From: Planctomycetia bacterium
GTDB lineage: Bacteria > Planctomycetota > Planctomycetia > Pirellulales > UBA7805
Direction of reading: 5' to 3'
DNA length: 37,680 nucleotides
Assembly: GCA_021413585.1 (NCBI GenBank)
Contig: JAIOQB010000358.1
Location: 1-37,680 of the forward strand
Position numbers and translations under genes: made by a program. How positions within the stretch are numbered: the stretch's first letter is position 1; every line of letters begins with the position of its first letter. Below are positions 1 through 7,918 of the stretch, in pieces. The notes under the pieces are model-generated. The model ran no database searches. It saw nothing but the letters and a program-made list of their open reading frames with translations, and was not told where the DNA came from.

Positions 1-331
1 GCACCGCGGCGATGATCAATTCGGCCAATTCGCTTTCCGCTTCGGTCGGCGCGCCGAAGCTGGTGCCGCGCCGTGCGGCCGCTTCAATGGCCACCACCAC
101 TTGCGGATGGGCATGCCCCACGATCATCGGGCCCCACGAGCCGATGTAGTCGATGTACGGATTCCCATCAATGTCATACAGATACGCCCCCTCGCCCCGC
201 TCGATAAACGGCGGCTCGCCACCGACCGCACCGAATGCCCTGGCGGGGCTGTTCACCCCGCCCGGCATCAGCCGCGAGGCACGGGCAAACGCTTGATGAC
301 TGCGGGGACGTGATCTGCGGCTCTGCGACAT
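1..331 (-). CDS. hemL: Glutamate-1-semialdehyde 2,1-aminomutase, N-terminal part (cut by window edge)
   Basis: PLP enzyme converting glutamate-1-semialdehyde to 5-aminolevulinate in the C5 route to tetrapyrroles; cytosolic. Only the first 110 residues lie in the window, read leftwards from an ATG at 331. The family N-terminus is plain: a short basic leader, then [20 protein letters not shown] (about residues 15-34), the [19 protein letters not shown] segment, and GHAHPQVV. These match HemL rather than other class-III aminotransferases, whose N-termini lack the [12 protein letters not shown] block. The PLP lysine is outside the window. It is divergent from purM, with about 210 bp between the two starts. 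I see no strong Shine-Dalgarno before the ATG. The in-frame ATG at MPGGVN would cut into the conserved block and is unlikely as the start. Confidence 0.93.
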   Translation of the reverse strand, partial: MSQSRRSRPRSHQAFARASRLMPGGVNSPARAFGAVGGEPPFIERGEGAYLYDIDGNPYIDYIGSWGPMIVGHAHPQVVVAIEAAARRGTSFGAPTEAESELAELIIAAV

Positions 332-475
332 GGGTTCACCGGCAAGGCAATTTGGACAGGAACAATCTCCGCCCCAGTCTGTCGACGCCGCGGCGAAGCT
401 GTCAAGCACGTCGAACTCGAACGATGTTGGCAGCCCAGTGCCATTTTCACCGATTCGTCCCCGCTCGGCAGCACG

Positions 476-505
476 TTGACAACCTTTGCGCAGCGGCCCT
501 AAAAT
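476..505 (+). promoter_or_regulatory. Sigma-70-type promoter for purM
   Basis: TTGACA at 476-481 and TAAAAT at 500-505 with an 18-bp spacer, 37 bp before the purM ATG. The -35 is a perfect consensus match and the -10 matches at five of six bases. Seen in sequence; activity is inferred. Confidence 0.6.
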
Positions 506-542
506 CACATGTTTCCCACCGCTGCCGGGTCGAGCAACTTGA

Positions 543-1604
543 ATGGCCAAAGCGACTTACAAGGACGCCGGCGTCGACCTGGAAGTGTATGCCGAGAGCA
601 TGGCCCGCTTGCCGGCGCTGATGAAGCGCACGCACTCGCCCCGGGTGATCTGGCTCGACGGCGGTTTTGCCGGCCTGTTTCAGCTCGACTTTCCCAGCTC
701 GCTGTTCGCCCGCCGCTATGAAGACCCGGTGCTCGTCTCCTGCACGGACGGCGTGGGCACAAAGCTCAAGGTGGCCCAACTGTGCGGTGCCCACGACACG
801 GTGGGGATCGATCTGGTGGCGATGAGCGTGAACGACGCGCTGTGCTGCGGAGCCGAGCCGCTGTTTTTCCTCGACTACGTGGCGATGTCGCACGACGACC
901 CGGAGCGGCTGGAGCAAATCGTCCGGGGCGTGAGCAACGGCTGCCTGGAGGCCGACTGCGCCTTGCTGGGAGGCGAAACGGCTATCATGCCCGATCTATA
1001 TAGCCGCGGCGACTACGATCTGGCGGGCTTCTGCGTCGGCGTGGTCGATCGCAAGCGGCTGCTCGACGGCCGGGCAATCGCGGTGGACGACGTGGTGATC
1101 GGCATCGCGTCGAGCGGTTTGCACTCCAACGGCTACAGCCTGGCGCGAAAGGTCGTCTTTGAAATCGCAGGGCACTCCGTGGACGACGAGATCCCCCAGC
1201 TGGGCCAGACCGTCGGCCAGGCCCTGATCACGCCCACTCGCATCTATGCCAAGGCAGTCCGCGCGATCATGCGGCACTACACGGTCAAAAGCGTTGTGCA
1301 TGGCATCGCGCACATCACCGGCGGCGGGCTGGTGGAGAACTTGGCGCGGATCGTGCCCGCGGGGGTGCGATTGAAGCTCGATCGCAGCGCCTGGCAAGTG
1401 CCGCCGATTTTCTCCTGGCTGCAGCGACTGGGCGAAATCGATGGTGCCGAGATGGACCGCGTGTTCAATATGGGCATTGGCCTGGTCCTGGTCGTCAGCC
1501 CGTTTTACGCCGAGAGCATTCGGCACCAATTGGACGATCTGGGGCTGGAAAACTGGCTGCTGGGCAAAGCGGTCGCGGGGGAGTCGGGGGTTGAGTTAAA
1601 CTAA
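543..1604 (+). CDS. purM: Phosphoribosylformylglycinamidine cyclo-ligase (AIR synthetase)
   Basis: ATP-dependent ring closure of FGAM to aminoimidazole ribonucleotide, step five of de novo purine synthesis; cytosolic. The 353 residues match the usual length. Family motifs appear in order: YKDAGVD at the N-terminus, [13 protein letters not shown], the [11 protein letters not shown] stretch with the conserved Asn-Asp, [37 protein letters not shown] and RVFNMGIG. All belong to the AIRS/PurM ATP-binding fold. The start [12 protein letters not shown] is the usual PurM N-terminus, and a good promoter lies just upstream. No other pur gene is adjacent, so the gene stands alone, divergent from hemL. 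Confidence 0.95.
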   Translation: MAKATYKDAGVDLEVYAESMARLPALMKRTHSPRVIWLDGGFAGLFQLDFPSSLFARRYEDPVLVSCTDGVGTKLKVAQLCGAHDTVGIDLVAMSVNDALCCGAEPLFFLDYVAMSHDDPERLEQIVRGVSNGCLEADCALLGGETAIMPDLYSRGDYDLAGFCVGVVDRKRLLDGRAIAVDDVVIGIASSGLHSNGYSLARKVVFEIAGHSVDDEIPQLGQTVGQALITPTRIYAKAVRAIMRHYTVKSVVHGIAHITGGGLVENLARIVPAGVRLKLDRSAWQVPPIFSWLQRLGEIDGAEMDRVFNMGIGLVLVVSPFYAESIRHQLDDLGLENWLLGKAVAGESGVELN

Positions 1605-1626
1605 ACGTCGTTGGAGTGGCAAGCCT

Positions 1627-1656
1627 GTAGGTGCCATGGGCAGCTTGCTGCCCTTG
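1627..1656. repeat. REP-like palindrome, family C copy 1
   Basis: GTAG at 1627-1630, then GTGCCAT, then a hairpin GGGCAGC-TT-GCTGCCC (1638-1653). The same unit recurs at 15432-15462 with one base change in the right arm. It lies in the gap between purM and the P-II gene. Confidence 0.7.
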
Positions 1657-1717
1657 CCGTCTTTCAACGTCAATCGCGAAGCACTCGTTCACCTCAGCCG
1701 CAACGGAGCACTCGACC

Positions 1718-2065
1718 ATGAAACTGGTGATCGCGGTGATCCAACCGACCAAGCTCGACGCGGTGCGCGAGGCCCTGGTCCGCTGCGGGGTGGAGCGGAT
1801 GACGGTCTGCGACGCGCAAGGCTACGGCCAACAGCGCGGCCAGACTCCCAGCTTTCGCGGCCACGAGTACAAGACCAAGTTCCTCCGCAAGGTCGAGTTG
1901 GAGATCGTGGTGAACGACGACTACCTCGATCGCACGATCGATGCCATCGCCAGCGTCGCCCGCACGGGGCCCGACGGCTCGATCGGCGACGGCAAGATTT
2001 TTGTGATGCCGGTCGATCAGGTGGTGCGCGTCAGCGACCTGGTGCGAGGGCAGGGGGCTGTGTAG
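1718..2065 (+). CDS. P-II family nitrogen regulatory protein
   Basis: Small trimeric signal protein that senses ATP/ADP and 2-oxoglutarate and binds target proteins through its T-loop. It has 115 residues (GlnB is 112). The core is typical: MKLVIAVIQPTKLDAVREAL, then the T-loop region YGQQRGQTPSFRGHEY. Tyr51, the uridylylation site of E. coli GlnB, is kept; Tyr46 is Phe. The ATP-binding B-loop is recognisable (TGPDGSIGDGKIFV) but carries an insertion of about three residues in place of Lys85. The C-terminal RIRTGE-type motif has become RVSDLVRG, so one nucleotide-contacting Arg is lost. No amtB, glnA or glnD is in the window, so the partner cannot be named. The start is the ATG at 1718; the upstream in-frame ATG lies in the palindrome at 1627-1656. 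Confidence 0.88.
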   Translation: MKLVIAVIQPTKLDAVREALVRCGVERMTVCDAQGYGQQRGQTPSFRGHEYKTKFLRKVELEIVVNDDYLDRTIDAIASVARTGPDGSIGDGKIFVMPVDQVVRVSDLVRGQGAV

Positions 2066-2076
2066 CCGTCGGCCAT

Positions 2077-2111
2077 AAATAGCCCACGGCTCCGCCGTGG
2101 GGTTGCGGCAC
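2077..2111. repeat. REP-like palindrome, family D copy 1
   Basis: AATAG followed by CCCACGGC-TCC-GCCGTGGG (2083-2101; 8-bp stem, 3-nt loop) and GTTGCGGCAC. It shares its flanks (AAATAGCCC and GCAC) with the two copies that bracket the transposase pseudogene at 33562-34231, although the stem bases differ by compensating changes. It lies between the P-II and receiver-like genes. Confidence 0.65.
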
Positions 2112-2134
2112 GCGCTCGGACGAAAGCTCAAACG

Positions 2135-2488
2135 ATGACCGCCGTGCTGCTCAGCCGCGACCTGATGACCACTTCACAATCAAGCGGCGCGGCGGCGCGG
2201 GCAAGCGTGCCGTTGGTGAGCGTGGCCAATATTGAACAACTCGAGGCTCGCTGTCTGGCCGAAGTCGTGCCGCTGGTGATTCTCGATCTGTCGCTGCCGG
2301 GACTCGTGCCGCAAGACGTGGTGGCCCGCTTGCGGGCACTCGCCACGCCCCCGGAACAAATCATCGCCTTCGGCCCGCACGTTCATTCCGACCGACTTGC
2401 CGCGGCCCGTGAAGCGGGCTGCGATGAAGTTCTGTCCCGTGGCCAGTATCACGCGCAGTGCGAAGAGCTACTTGGACGAATCGCGTAG
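2135..2488 (+). CDS. Degenerate response-regulator receiver-like protein
   Basis: 117 residues with the outline of a CheY-like receiver and no output domain. The centre reads VVPLVILDLSLPGLVPQDVVARLRAL, which matches the beta3 strand with the phospho-acceptor-type Asp. It is followed by IIAFGPHVHSDRLAAAREAGCDEVLSRGQY, which matches beta4-alpha4-beta5. The pair of acidic residues expected after beta1 is weak (VLLSRDLM), and the beta5 Lys is replaced by Ser-Arg, so normal phosphotransfer is doubtful. It could be a pseudo-receiver acting by protein contact. It lies 70 bp after the P-II gene on the same strand. The TAG stop is the TAG of the GTAG at the foot of the next palindrome. No histidine kinase is nearby. 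Confidence 0.65.
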   Translation: MTAVLLSRDLMTTSQSSGAAARASVPLVSVANIEQLEARCLAEVVPLVILDLSLPGLVPQDVVARLRALATPPEQIIAFGPHVHSDRLAAAREAGCDEVLSRGQYHAQCEELLGRIA

Positions 2489-2554
2489 GGTGGGTCGCAG
2501 ACCCACCTCTTTCCCCTGCGCAAAAAGATGTGGTGGGTCTGCGACCCACCCTAC
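2485..2554. repeat. Inverted pair of REP-like palindromes, family A copy 1
   Basis: Two head-to-head units of GGTGGGTC-GCA-GACCCACC (2489-2507) and its complement (2532-2550). The outer ends are GTAG (2485-2488) and CTAC (2551-2554), with 24 bp of unrelated sequence between. It has the same architecture as the pair at 6522-6592, and resembles BIME arrangements of REP sequences. It fills the whole gap between two convergent genes. Confidence 0.8.
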
Positions 2555-2560
2555 CGCGCG

Positions 2561-3895
2561 TCACTCTTCGTCGCGCAGATTTGTCCCGCCGGCAGCGGAA
2601 CTCGCCGCCACATCCCCAGCCGCGGGCACGCCCTGCTCGTCATTCACCAGCGGGGGCATGCCGAAGGTTTCGTCTTGATCGAGCTGGATTTCATCCATTT
2701 CCGCCGCATCCACGTCGCGCCGCAGCAGCAGGTAAATCGCAGTCGTTGCACTCCAGAAGTAGCTCAGCACAAACCCGGCGGCGATCAGCCGAACGAGCGA
2801 CGTCCAGAACACGAACACCCCGGCCGCGTAGGAACTAACGCCGGTGAGACCGAGGGTTGTTGACAGATCGGTCATCCGGCTGGTGCCCGAGCCCCAACTG
2901 GCGGCCCAGGCGGGAAGCCACACCACTGCTTCGGCAAAGAACCCCACCAGCACGCTCCCCAACGCGCCGAGCAGGATCGCCACCAGGGCATAAAACAAAT
3001 ATTTCAACGGCCGCTGAAACGTGTAGGCGTACGACCGGCTCAGCGCGTCGAAGGCGTCGTTCCCCTCCACGCTGATCGTTCCCCACATCAGCGGCCAGCC
3101 GAAGAACAAGCCCAACAGCAGCACTGCCATGAACAAGCCCGCCACCAACGCCAGCGGCCAGATCAGCGCCACCAGCAGCGCGCCCACACCCATTCGCGCA
3201 ATCAACCCCAGCAGCATCAGCGGCAGCGTGGCCAGCAGCACGCCCAACAAGGGATACAACGGCGCCGTAAAGTACGACAACCAATTTCGCGTGGCGAACC
3301 CAACCACCTGCCCCAACGACACGGATTCCTCACGCGTCAATTGCAGCGCCACGGTCCGCGTCATGATCGAACCAAAAAACGACCACACCGCTAGCGACCA
3401 CGCGCCGCACAACAGCGAAAACGCCAGGCCGGTCCAACCCACGCCGTCGCGAAACATGAACTGAAAGGGCAATGTCAGTTGCCACACGCGCACCAAAGAC
3501 GAACGAAGCACACCTGAGACTTCGGCCGCAATGGGGCGCGACGGCGACGGATCCGGCCAGCGCGAGGCGAGCCCCTCGCTGCCGAAGCCGGCCGACGCGG
3601 GCTCCCACGGCCACGCGGGCCACACGTTGGCCGGCTCGCCGGCAACGATAGGTCCGCGCAGCTCTGTAATCAGCGGATCAGCCGAGTTATGGAACATCCA
3701 CCAACAAACGCGCCACCCTCCGATCATCAACAGCAGCCCGACCGCCGCGCACAGCAGCAGCCGCGCCGACAGGGCCGGCCGTAGCGCGCGCACCAAAATC
3801 AACCAGGGAAGCCGGTCCCGCCACCGCACGGGTCCGCCGTTGACTGCATCGGACATGGTCTCGCTCCCGGGTGTGGATTGTTGAGGTGCTGGCAT
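2561..3895 (-). CDS. Multi-pass membrane protein, function unknown
   Basis: 444 residues. A hydrophobic segment near residues 45-65 (LLLCAAVGLLLMIGGW) is followed by a roughly 80-residue soluble loop, then a block of about six hydrophobic segments between residues 150 and 390. The acidic cytosolic-type tail contains RRDVDAAEMDEIQLDQDE. Motifs such as SLGQVVGFATRNWLSYF and NDAFDALSRSYAYTFQRP resemble planctomycete membrane proteins of unknown function; I recognise no enzymatic motif. The ATG at 3895 overlaps the TAA of the upstream MFS gene by one base, suggesting translational coupling. A second in-frame ATG at 3856 with GGGAG upstream is an alternative start. It is co-transcribed with the transporter, so it may work with it. 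Confidence 0.75.
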   Translation of the reverse strand: MPAPQQSTPGSETMSDAVNGGPVRWRDRLPWLILVRALRPALSARLLLCAAVGLLLMIGGWRVCWWMFHNSADPLITELRGPIVAGEPANVWPAWPWEPASAGFGSEGLASRWPDPSPSRPIAAEVSGVLRSSLVRVWQLTLPFQFMFRDGVGWTGLAFSLLCGAWSLAVWSFFGSIMTRTVALQLTREESVSLGQVVGFATRNWLSYFTAPLYPLLGVLLATLPLMLLGLIARMGVGALLVALIWPLALVAGLFMAVLLLGLFFGWPLMWGTISVEGNDAFDALSRSYAYTFQRPLKYLFYALVAILLGALGSVLVGFFAEAVVWLPAWAASWGSGTSRMTDLSTTLGLTGVSSYAAGVFVFWTSLVRLIAAGFVLSYFWSATTAIYLLLRRDVDAAEMDEIQLDQDETFGMPPLVNDEQGVPAAGDVAASSAAGGTNLRDEE

Positions 3896-5310
3896 TATAC
3901 GTCCCCCCGACTGGCCCGCAATGTTTGCTCCCGCCCCGCGTAAAACGTCCTTCGCGGATCAATAATCAGCCACATGCAGGCGGCAATCACAAACGCCAGG
4001 GCGTAAATCCGAAACAGCCAGTTCCAGCCGATGGAGTTGAAAATGAACGTGGCAATCAGCGGCTGAAAGGCGTTGGCGATGTTGCCGATCATGTTGATCA
4101 GCCCCGCTGCGGTGCCGGAGTATTTGCCGCCGATGTCGATGATCGTGGCCCAATTGGCCGCCTGGCCGAAGTCGTAGGCAATCGCCGTCACGCAAAACAG
4201 CACCGTGGCCTGCTGTGGCGTCTTCGCCCATTGCATGGCCAACATCGCGACGGCTGCCACCAGGGCACCGCCGAGCGGGAACACCGCCCGTCCCCATCGC
4301 ATCCAGCCTGTCCGGCGGACCAGCGCCTGGCACAACGCGCCGCCGACGAGGCAGGTGATGCCGCCAAAGAATAACGGCATCGCCACGCTCCACTCGGAGT
4401 TTTTATACGTCACTTTATGAACGTCGTTGAAATACTTATCCATCCAACTGACGAAGAACGACCAGCCAAAGCTGCCGCACAGATAGTAGATGCCCATCGC
4501 CCACAAGCTGCGACTGGTTAGCAGCGCGCCCCACATGCCGCGCGGCATCGTATGCCCCTTCACCTCCGGCGGCGCGCCGGCGGTGATCAACTCCAACTCG
4601 GCCTCGTTAACCGATTTCTTTTCCGACGGATGATCGCGAAACCAGGGCCAGAACGCCGCCACCCACAGCAGTCCCAGCAGTCCCGATATCCAGAAGCCCA
4701 GCCGCCACGCTGCCATGTGAGTTAAGTGCGACAAGCCGGGCACACCCGCCATCATCGACTGAAACCTTGGCGACTTGATCCCCTGCATCATCGTGCCGAA
4801 GATCAGCGGCGCAAACGCGCCCCCCCAGCGGGCCATCAGCCACAGCATCCCACTAGCGCGGGCACGCGACCCCACCGGCACCCAGCGCGACTGCACCCGT
4901 GCCATGTTCGGAAACGCCCCCGCCTCCCCCACGCCAAACAGGAACCGGCAGCTCAATAGCGACAATAAACCCACCGCCGACCCGGAAAGCGCCGTGAACA
5001 GCGACCACGCCAGCACGATACGCGTCAGCGTGGAGCGCGAGCCAAACCGGTCTCCCATCCAGCCTGCCGGCAATTCAAACAACGCGTAGGCCAGCCAGAA
5101 CGAGCCCATCACCAGCCCCATCTGCCAGTCTTCCAGGCCGAACTCCGCCTTGATCTCCGTCTTGGCCCGAACGATGGAGACCCGATCGAAGTAGGTCAGA
5201 AAGGCCAGCAGGCCCAACAGCGCCATGACGATGTAGCGTTTGTGGGTAGCACGCTGGCCCGCAGCCGCTGGCGACTGATAAGGATTCGGTCCGTCGGCAA
5301 GGCTGGGCAT
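3895..5310 (-). CDS. MFS transporter, anion:cation symporter (ACS) type
   Basis: 471 residues, about twelve membrane helices, in the inner membrane. ACS-family signatures are visible: YFDRVSIVRAKTEIKAEFGL after helix 1, GWMGDRFGSRSTL (the MFS loop 2-3 motif), FGVGEAGAFPNMARVQSRWVP in helix 4, and WARWGG-type residues after it (MARWGGAFAP). The family carries organic anions such as sugar acids; the substrate here is not readable. The start is set at MPSLADGPNPYQSP because NPYQSP is a common N-terminal tag of planctomycete membrane proteins. The open frame continues upstream, but that part is the antisense of the neighbouring gene. It is divergent from the PLP enzyme at 5452 and coupled to the membrane protein downstream. 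Uptake of a D-amino acid or dipeptide-derived compound is a guess from context. Confidence 0.85.
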   Translation of the reverse strand: MPSLADGPNPYQSPAAAGQRATHKRYIVMALLGLLAFLTYFDRVSIVRAKTEIKAEFGLEDWQMGLVMGSFWLAYALFELPAGWMGDRFGSRSTLTRIVLAWSLFTALSGSAVGLLSLLSCRFLFGVGEAGAFPNMARVQSRWVPVGSRARASGMLWLMARWGGAFAPLIFGTMMQGIKSPRFQSMMAGVPGLSHLTHMAAWRLGFWISGLLGLLWVAAFWPWFRDHPSEKKSVNEAELELITAGAPPEVKGHTMPRGMWGALLTSRSLWAMGIYYLCGSFGWSFFVSWMDKYFNDVHKVTYKNSEWSVAMPLFFGGITCLVGGALCQALVRRTGWMRWGRAVFPLGGALVAAVAMLAMQWAKTPQQATVLFCVTAIAYDFGQAANWATIIDIGGKYSGTAAGLINMIGNIANAFQPLIATFIFNSIGWNWLFRIYALAFVIAACMWLIIDPRRTFYAGREQTLRASRGDV

Positions 5311-5451
5311 TGCGGGTTTCTCGAAAGGCGCGACTCGCCACCGCGGCGGCGGTGTGCAATGGCGGTTTGGCAACGGCAGGCTGGCCATTATACTGTCCGG
5401 CAGCATTGCTTGAACCGGCATGCTCTTTGAACCGCCTCCTGTGAACCGAAC

Positions 5452-6513
5452 ATGCTCGATTTGCCTACGCCGTGCCTTGTGATCGACGCCCAACGGGTTC
5501 GCGCCAACCTGCGGACCATGGCCGAATACGTGGCGGCCCACTCGCTGCACCTGCGCCCCCACACCAAGACGCACAAGTGCCGCGAGCTGGCCCGATTGCA
5601 GCTCACGGAGGGGGGGGCCACGGGTCTGACCGTCGCCAAGGTGGGCGAAGCCCAGGTGATGGCCGAAGTGACGGGCGACCTGCTGTTGGCGTTTCCGACC
5701 GTCGACGCCCGACGCTGTGCGGCAATGGCCGATCTGGCCCGCACCACCAACGTGCGCGTGGCGGTCGATTCGCCGCTGGCAGTGAACCGGCTGGCGGAAG
5801 CGGCTGTTGCCGCTGGCAGCACGGTGGGCGTGCTGGTCGATCTCGATGTTGGCCTTGGCCGCACTGGCGTGCAAAGCCCGGCCCAGGCGCTCGCCTTGGC
5901 TCAGGCGATCGACGGCCGGCATGGGCTGCGACTCGACGGAATTATGTTTTTCCCCGGACATGTTTCCGGCCCCGACGAAGCGAAGATCGACGCGCTGCGG
6001 CTGGTGTGTGCGCGAGTTGCAGAAACCCTCGATCAATGGCGGCGCAGCGGCCTGCGGGCGGCGATCGTGTCCGGCGGCTCGACCCCCACGGCCCTGCTGT
6101 CGCACCACGTGAAAGACCTGACCGAGATTCGGCCCGGCACATACTTCTTCAACGACATGAATTGCGTCCGCGGCGGCTGCGCCACGCTGGACGATTGCGC
6201 CGCGCGCATCGTCGCCACGGTGATCAGCACGGCAGTCCCCGGCCAGGTGGTGCTCGACGCCGGCAGCAAGACGCTCACCAGCGACCTGTGCGGCCCCGCG
6301 CCGCAATCAGGGCACGGCCACATCGTCGAGCATCCCGGCGCGCGGATCGTCAAGCTCAGCGAAGAGCATGCCCAGGTGGACGTCAGCGGCTGCCAGCGCG
6401 AGCCGACGCTGGGGGAGCAAGTGACGATCATCCCGAATCACATCTGCCCGTGGCTGGAGCCGGGACAATCGCCACGGGTGTTAAAGATCGATGCCCGCGG
6501 AAAGGTATTTTGA
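5452..6513 (+). CDS. D-serine dehydratase / D-threonine aldolase family PLP enzyme
   Basis: 353 residues, fold type III (alanine-racemase-like barrel plus C-terminal beta domain). The start MLDLPTPCLVIDAQRVRANL is the family N-terminus. The PLP lysine is expected in RPHTKTHK (Lys39). The phosphate-binding SGGSTPT motif follows near residue 210, then DAGSKTLTSD. The metal site is PNHICP (His330, Cys332). As I recall the family, eukaryotic D-serine dehydratases use a His-x-Cys zinc pair and characterised D-threonine aldolases a His-x-Asp pair, so this leans to D-serine dehydratase, giving pyruvate and ammonia via 2-aminoacrylate. The RidA gene 1.4 kb downstream fits that chemistry. Aldolase activity is not excluded. 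The gene is transcribed away from the MFS gene, with 141 bp between starts, and has no clear Shine-Dalgarno. Confidence 0.85.
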   Translation: MLDLPTPCLVIDAQRVRANLRTMAEYVAAHSLHLRPHTKTHKCRELARLQLTEGGATGLTVAKVGEAQVMAEVTGDLLLAFPTVDARRCAAMADLARTTNVRVAVDSPLAVNRLAEAAVAAGSTVGVLVDLDVGLGRTGVQSPAQALALAQAIDGRHGLRLDGIMFFPGHVSGPDEAKIDALRLVCARVAETLDQWRRSGLRAAIVSGGSTPTALLSHHVKDLTEIRPGTYFFNDMNCVRGGCATLDDCAARIVATVISTAVPGQVVLDAGSKTLTSDLCGPAPQSGHGHIVEHPGARIVKLSEEHAQVDVSGCQREPTLGEQVTIIPNHICPWLEPGQSPRVLKIDARGKVF

Positions 6514-6521
6514 CGGGAGTT

Positions 6522-6592
6522 GTAGGGTGGGTCGCAGACCCACCACGTAATTCCGCCCCGAAACCATTTGGTGGGTCTGCGACCCACCCTAC
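6522..6592. repeat. Inverted pair of REP-like palindromes, family A copy 2
   Basis: GTAG at 6522-6525, the GGTGGGTC-GCA-GACCCACC hairpin, 25 bp of unrelated sequence, then the complementary hairpin and CTAC at 6589-6592. The palindromes are identical to those at 2485-2554 while the central spacer differs. This is what independent copies of one element would look like. Confidence 0.8.
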
Positions 6593-6612
6593 AAGTCTGC
6601 TAAACATTCCCC

Positions 6613-7698
6613 ATGCCATTTCTCTTCGACGCCCATCTCGATCTGGCCTGGTGCGCGGTTTCTTACAACCGCGACCTGACGCAAAGCGTCGAAGAGATCC
6701 GCCGCGCCGAGCAGCACATGTCCGACGTGCCGGGGCGGGGGCGCAACGTGCTGAGCCTGCCGGAGCTGCGCCGCGCGGGCGTGCCGGTGTGCGTCGCCAC
6801 GCTGCTGGCCCGTTGCGGCGTCGACCAGAAGCCGCAGCTCACGTACTCCCGAACTGATCTGGAACACGCCACGCCAGCGATCGCCGCGGCGGCGGCCCAC
6901 GCGCAGCTTGCGTATTACCTCGCGCTGCAGGAACAGGGCCACGTGCGGCTGATCGGCACGGCCGCCGAGTTGGATACCCATTGGCAGCAATATGTGGCGG
7001 CGCCTGACACGACCCCGCTGGGGCTGATCCTCAGCATGGAAGGAGCCGATCCGATCGTCGCGCCGCGCAATCTGGAGCAGTGGCACCGGCAGGGTTTAAG
7101 AGCAATCGGCTTGTCCCACTATGGCCGCGGACGTTACGCCTACGGCACGGCGGTCGAAGGGCCCCTCTCGGCGGAAGCGCCGCAGTTGCTCTCCGAAATG
7201 CGGCGGTTGGGAATCGCGCTGGATGTGACGCATCTCTGCGACACCAGCTTTGCCCAGGCGGTCGAGATTTTTGACGGGCCATTGTTGGCCAGCCATCACA
7301 ACTGCCGCACCCTGGTGCCGAGTGATCGACAGCTCACCGACGAACAGATCGGGCTATTGATCCAGCGCGACGCGGTCATTGGCGCGGCGCTCGACGCGTG
7401 GATGCTCTATCCGGGTTGGCGGCGCGGCGAGACGCTGCCCGAGGTCGTCGGGCTCGACGCCGTGGCCGATCACATCGATCACATTTGCCAACTGGCCGGC
7501 TCGACGCGCCACTGCGGCATCGGCAGCGACCTCGACGGCGGTTTTGGCAACGAGCAAACCCCCCGCGACCTCCGCCGCTACACCGACATCCAGCGGCTGG
7601 CCGAAATCCTCTCGGCACGCAACTATTCGGACGCCGACGTGGAAGCGATCTTCCACGGCAACTGGCTGCGCCTGTTCCGGCGAGCGCTGCCGGCGTAA
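6613..7698 (+). CDS. Membrane-dipeptidase-type (M19) dipeptidase
   Basis: 361 residues of an amidohydrolase-fold zinc dipeptidase. The metal ligands are readable: His8-x-Asp10 in FDAHLDLA, Glu143 in ILSMEGAD, His207 in ALDVTHLCD, His228 or 229 in ASHHNCR, and Asp306 in HCGIGSDLDGG. These match the M19 (renal dipeptidase) pattern, and HIDHICQLAG just before the last motif is also typical. There is no signal peptide, so it is cytosolic. M19 enzymes cleave dipeptides and tolerate a D residue at the C-terminal position. Sitting between a D-amino-acid-type PLP enzyme and RidA, it could release D-amino acids from dipeptides (inference). ATG at 6613 follows the palindrome pair; no strong Shine-Dalgarno. 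Confidence 0.9.
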   Translation: MPFLFDAHLDLAWCAVSYNRDLTQSVEEIRRAEQHMSDVPGRGRNVLSLPELRRAGVPVCVATLLARCGVDQKPQLTYSRTDLEHATPAIAAAAAHAQLAYYLALQEQGHVRLIGTAAELDTHWQQYVAAPDTTPLGLILSMEGADPIVAPRNLEQWHRQGLRAIGLSHYGRGRYAYGTAVEGPLSAEAPQLLSEMRRLGIALDVTHLCDTSFAQAVEIFDGPLLASHHNCRTLVPSDRQLTDEQIGLLIQRDAVIGAALDAWMLYPGWRRGETLPEVVGLDAVADHIDHICQLAGSTRHCGIGSDLDGGFGNEQTPRDLRRYTDIQRLAEILSARNYSDADVEAIFHGNWLRLFRRALPA

Positions 7699-7728
7699 AA
7701 CTCGACTCGTATTTTTCAAAATGTTTTT

Positions 7729-7878
7729 CACCACAGAGACACAGAGGCATAGAGAAGAAGGTAATGACCAATGACCAAATTCCAATCTCCAATACGGAAT
7801 GCGCGGCTCGTATTGGAGATTGGAATTTGGAATTTGGTGATTGGGATTTCGTCTCTGTGCCTCCGTGTCTCCGTGGTG
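7729..7878. repeat. Nested inverted-repeat element (MITE-like)
   Basis: Outer arms start CACCACAGAGACACAGAGGC at 7729 and are answered by GCCTCCGTGTCTCCGTGGTG ending at 7878. Inside them, AAATTCCAATCTCCAATACG (ending 7796) is answered perfectly by CGTATTGGAGATTGGAATTT (from 7809). The whole region is A+T-richer than the flanking genes and fills most of the gap between the dipeptidase and RidA. It looks like one palindromic element inserted in the loop of another. Confidence 0.75.
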
Positions 7879-7918
7879 AACTTGAGTCAACAATCCTAAT
7901 CTCCAGGAGGCCTCTAAG

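Noticed and set aside
1718..2065. Loss of the uridylylation tyrosine in the P-II T-loop
   Set aside because: On careful numbering the Tyr at position 51 is present; it is Tyr46 that is Phe.
2485..2554. Inverted pair taken as a simple bidirectional transcription terminator
   Set aside because: A copy with the same palindromes and a different spacer occurs at 6522-6592 between co-directional genes, no T-run follows, and the shared GTAG feet point to a dispersed repeat. A terminator effect is still possible.
5311..6306. Long N-terminal extension of the MFS frame on the minus strand
   Set aside because: It is the antisense of the well-supported PLP enzyme gene, and its composition (His/Arg/Gly-rich) is not protein-like. 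NPYQSP at the internal Met marks the real start.
5472..6857. 461-residue frame overlapping the PLP enzyme and running into the dipeptidase
   Set aside because: It runs out of frame through two supported genes and a palindrome pair and is rich in Arg/Pro/Gly, typical of a shifted high-GC frame.
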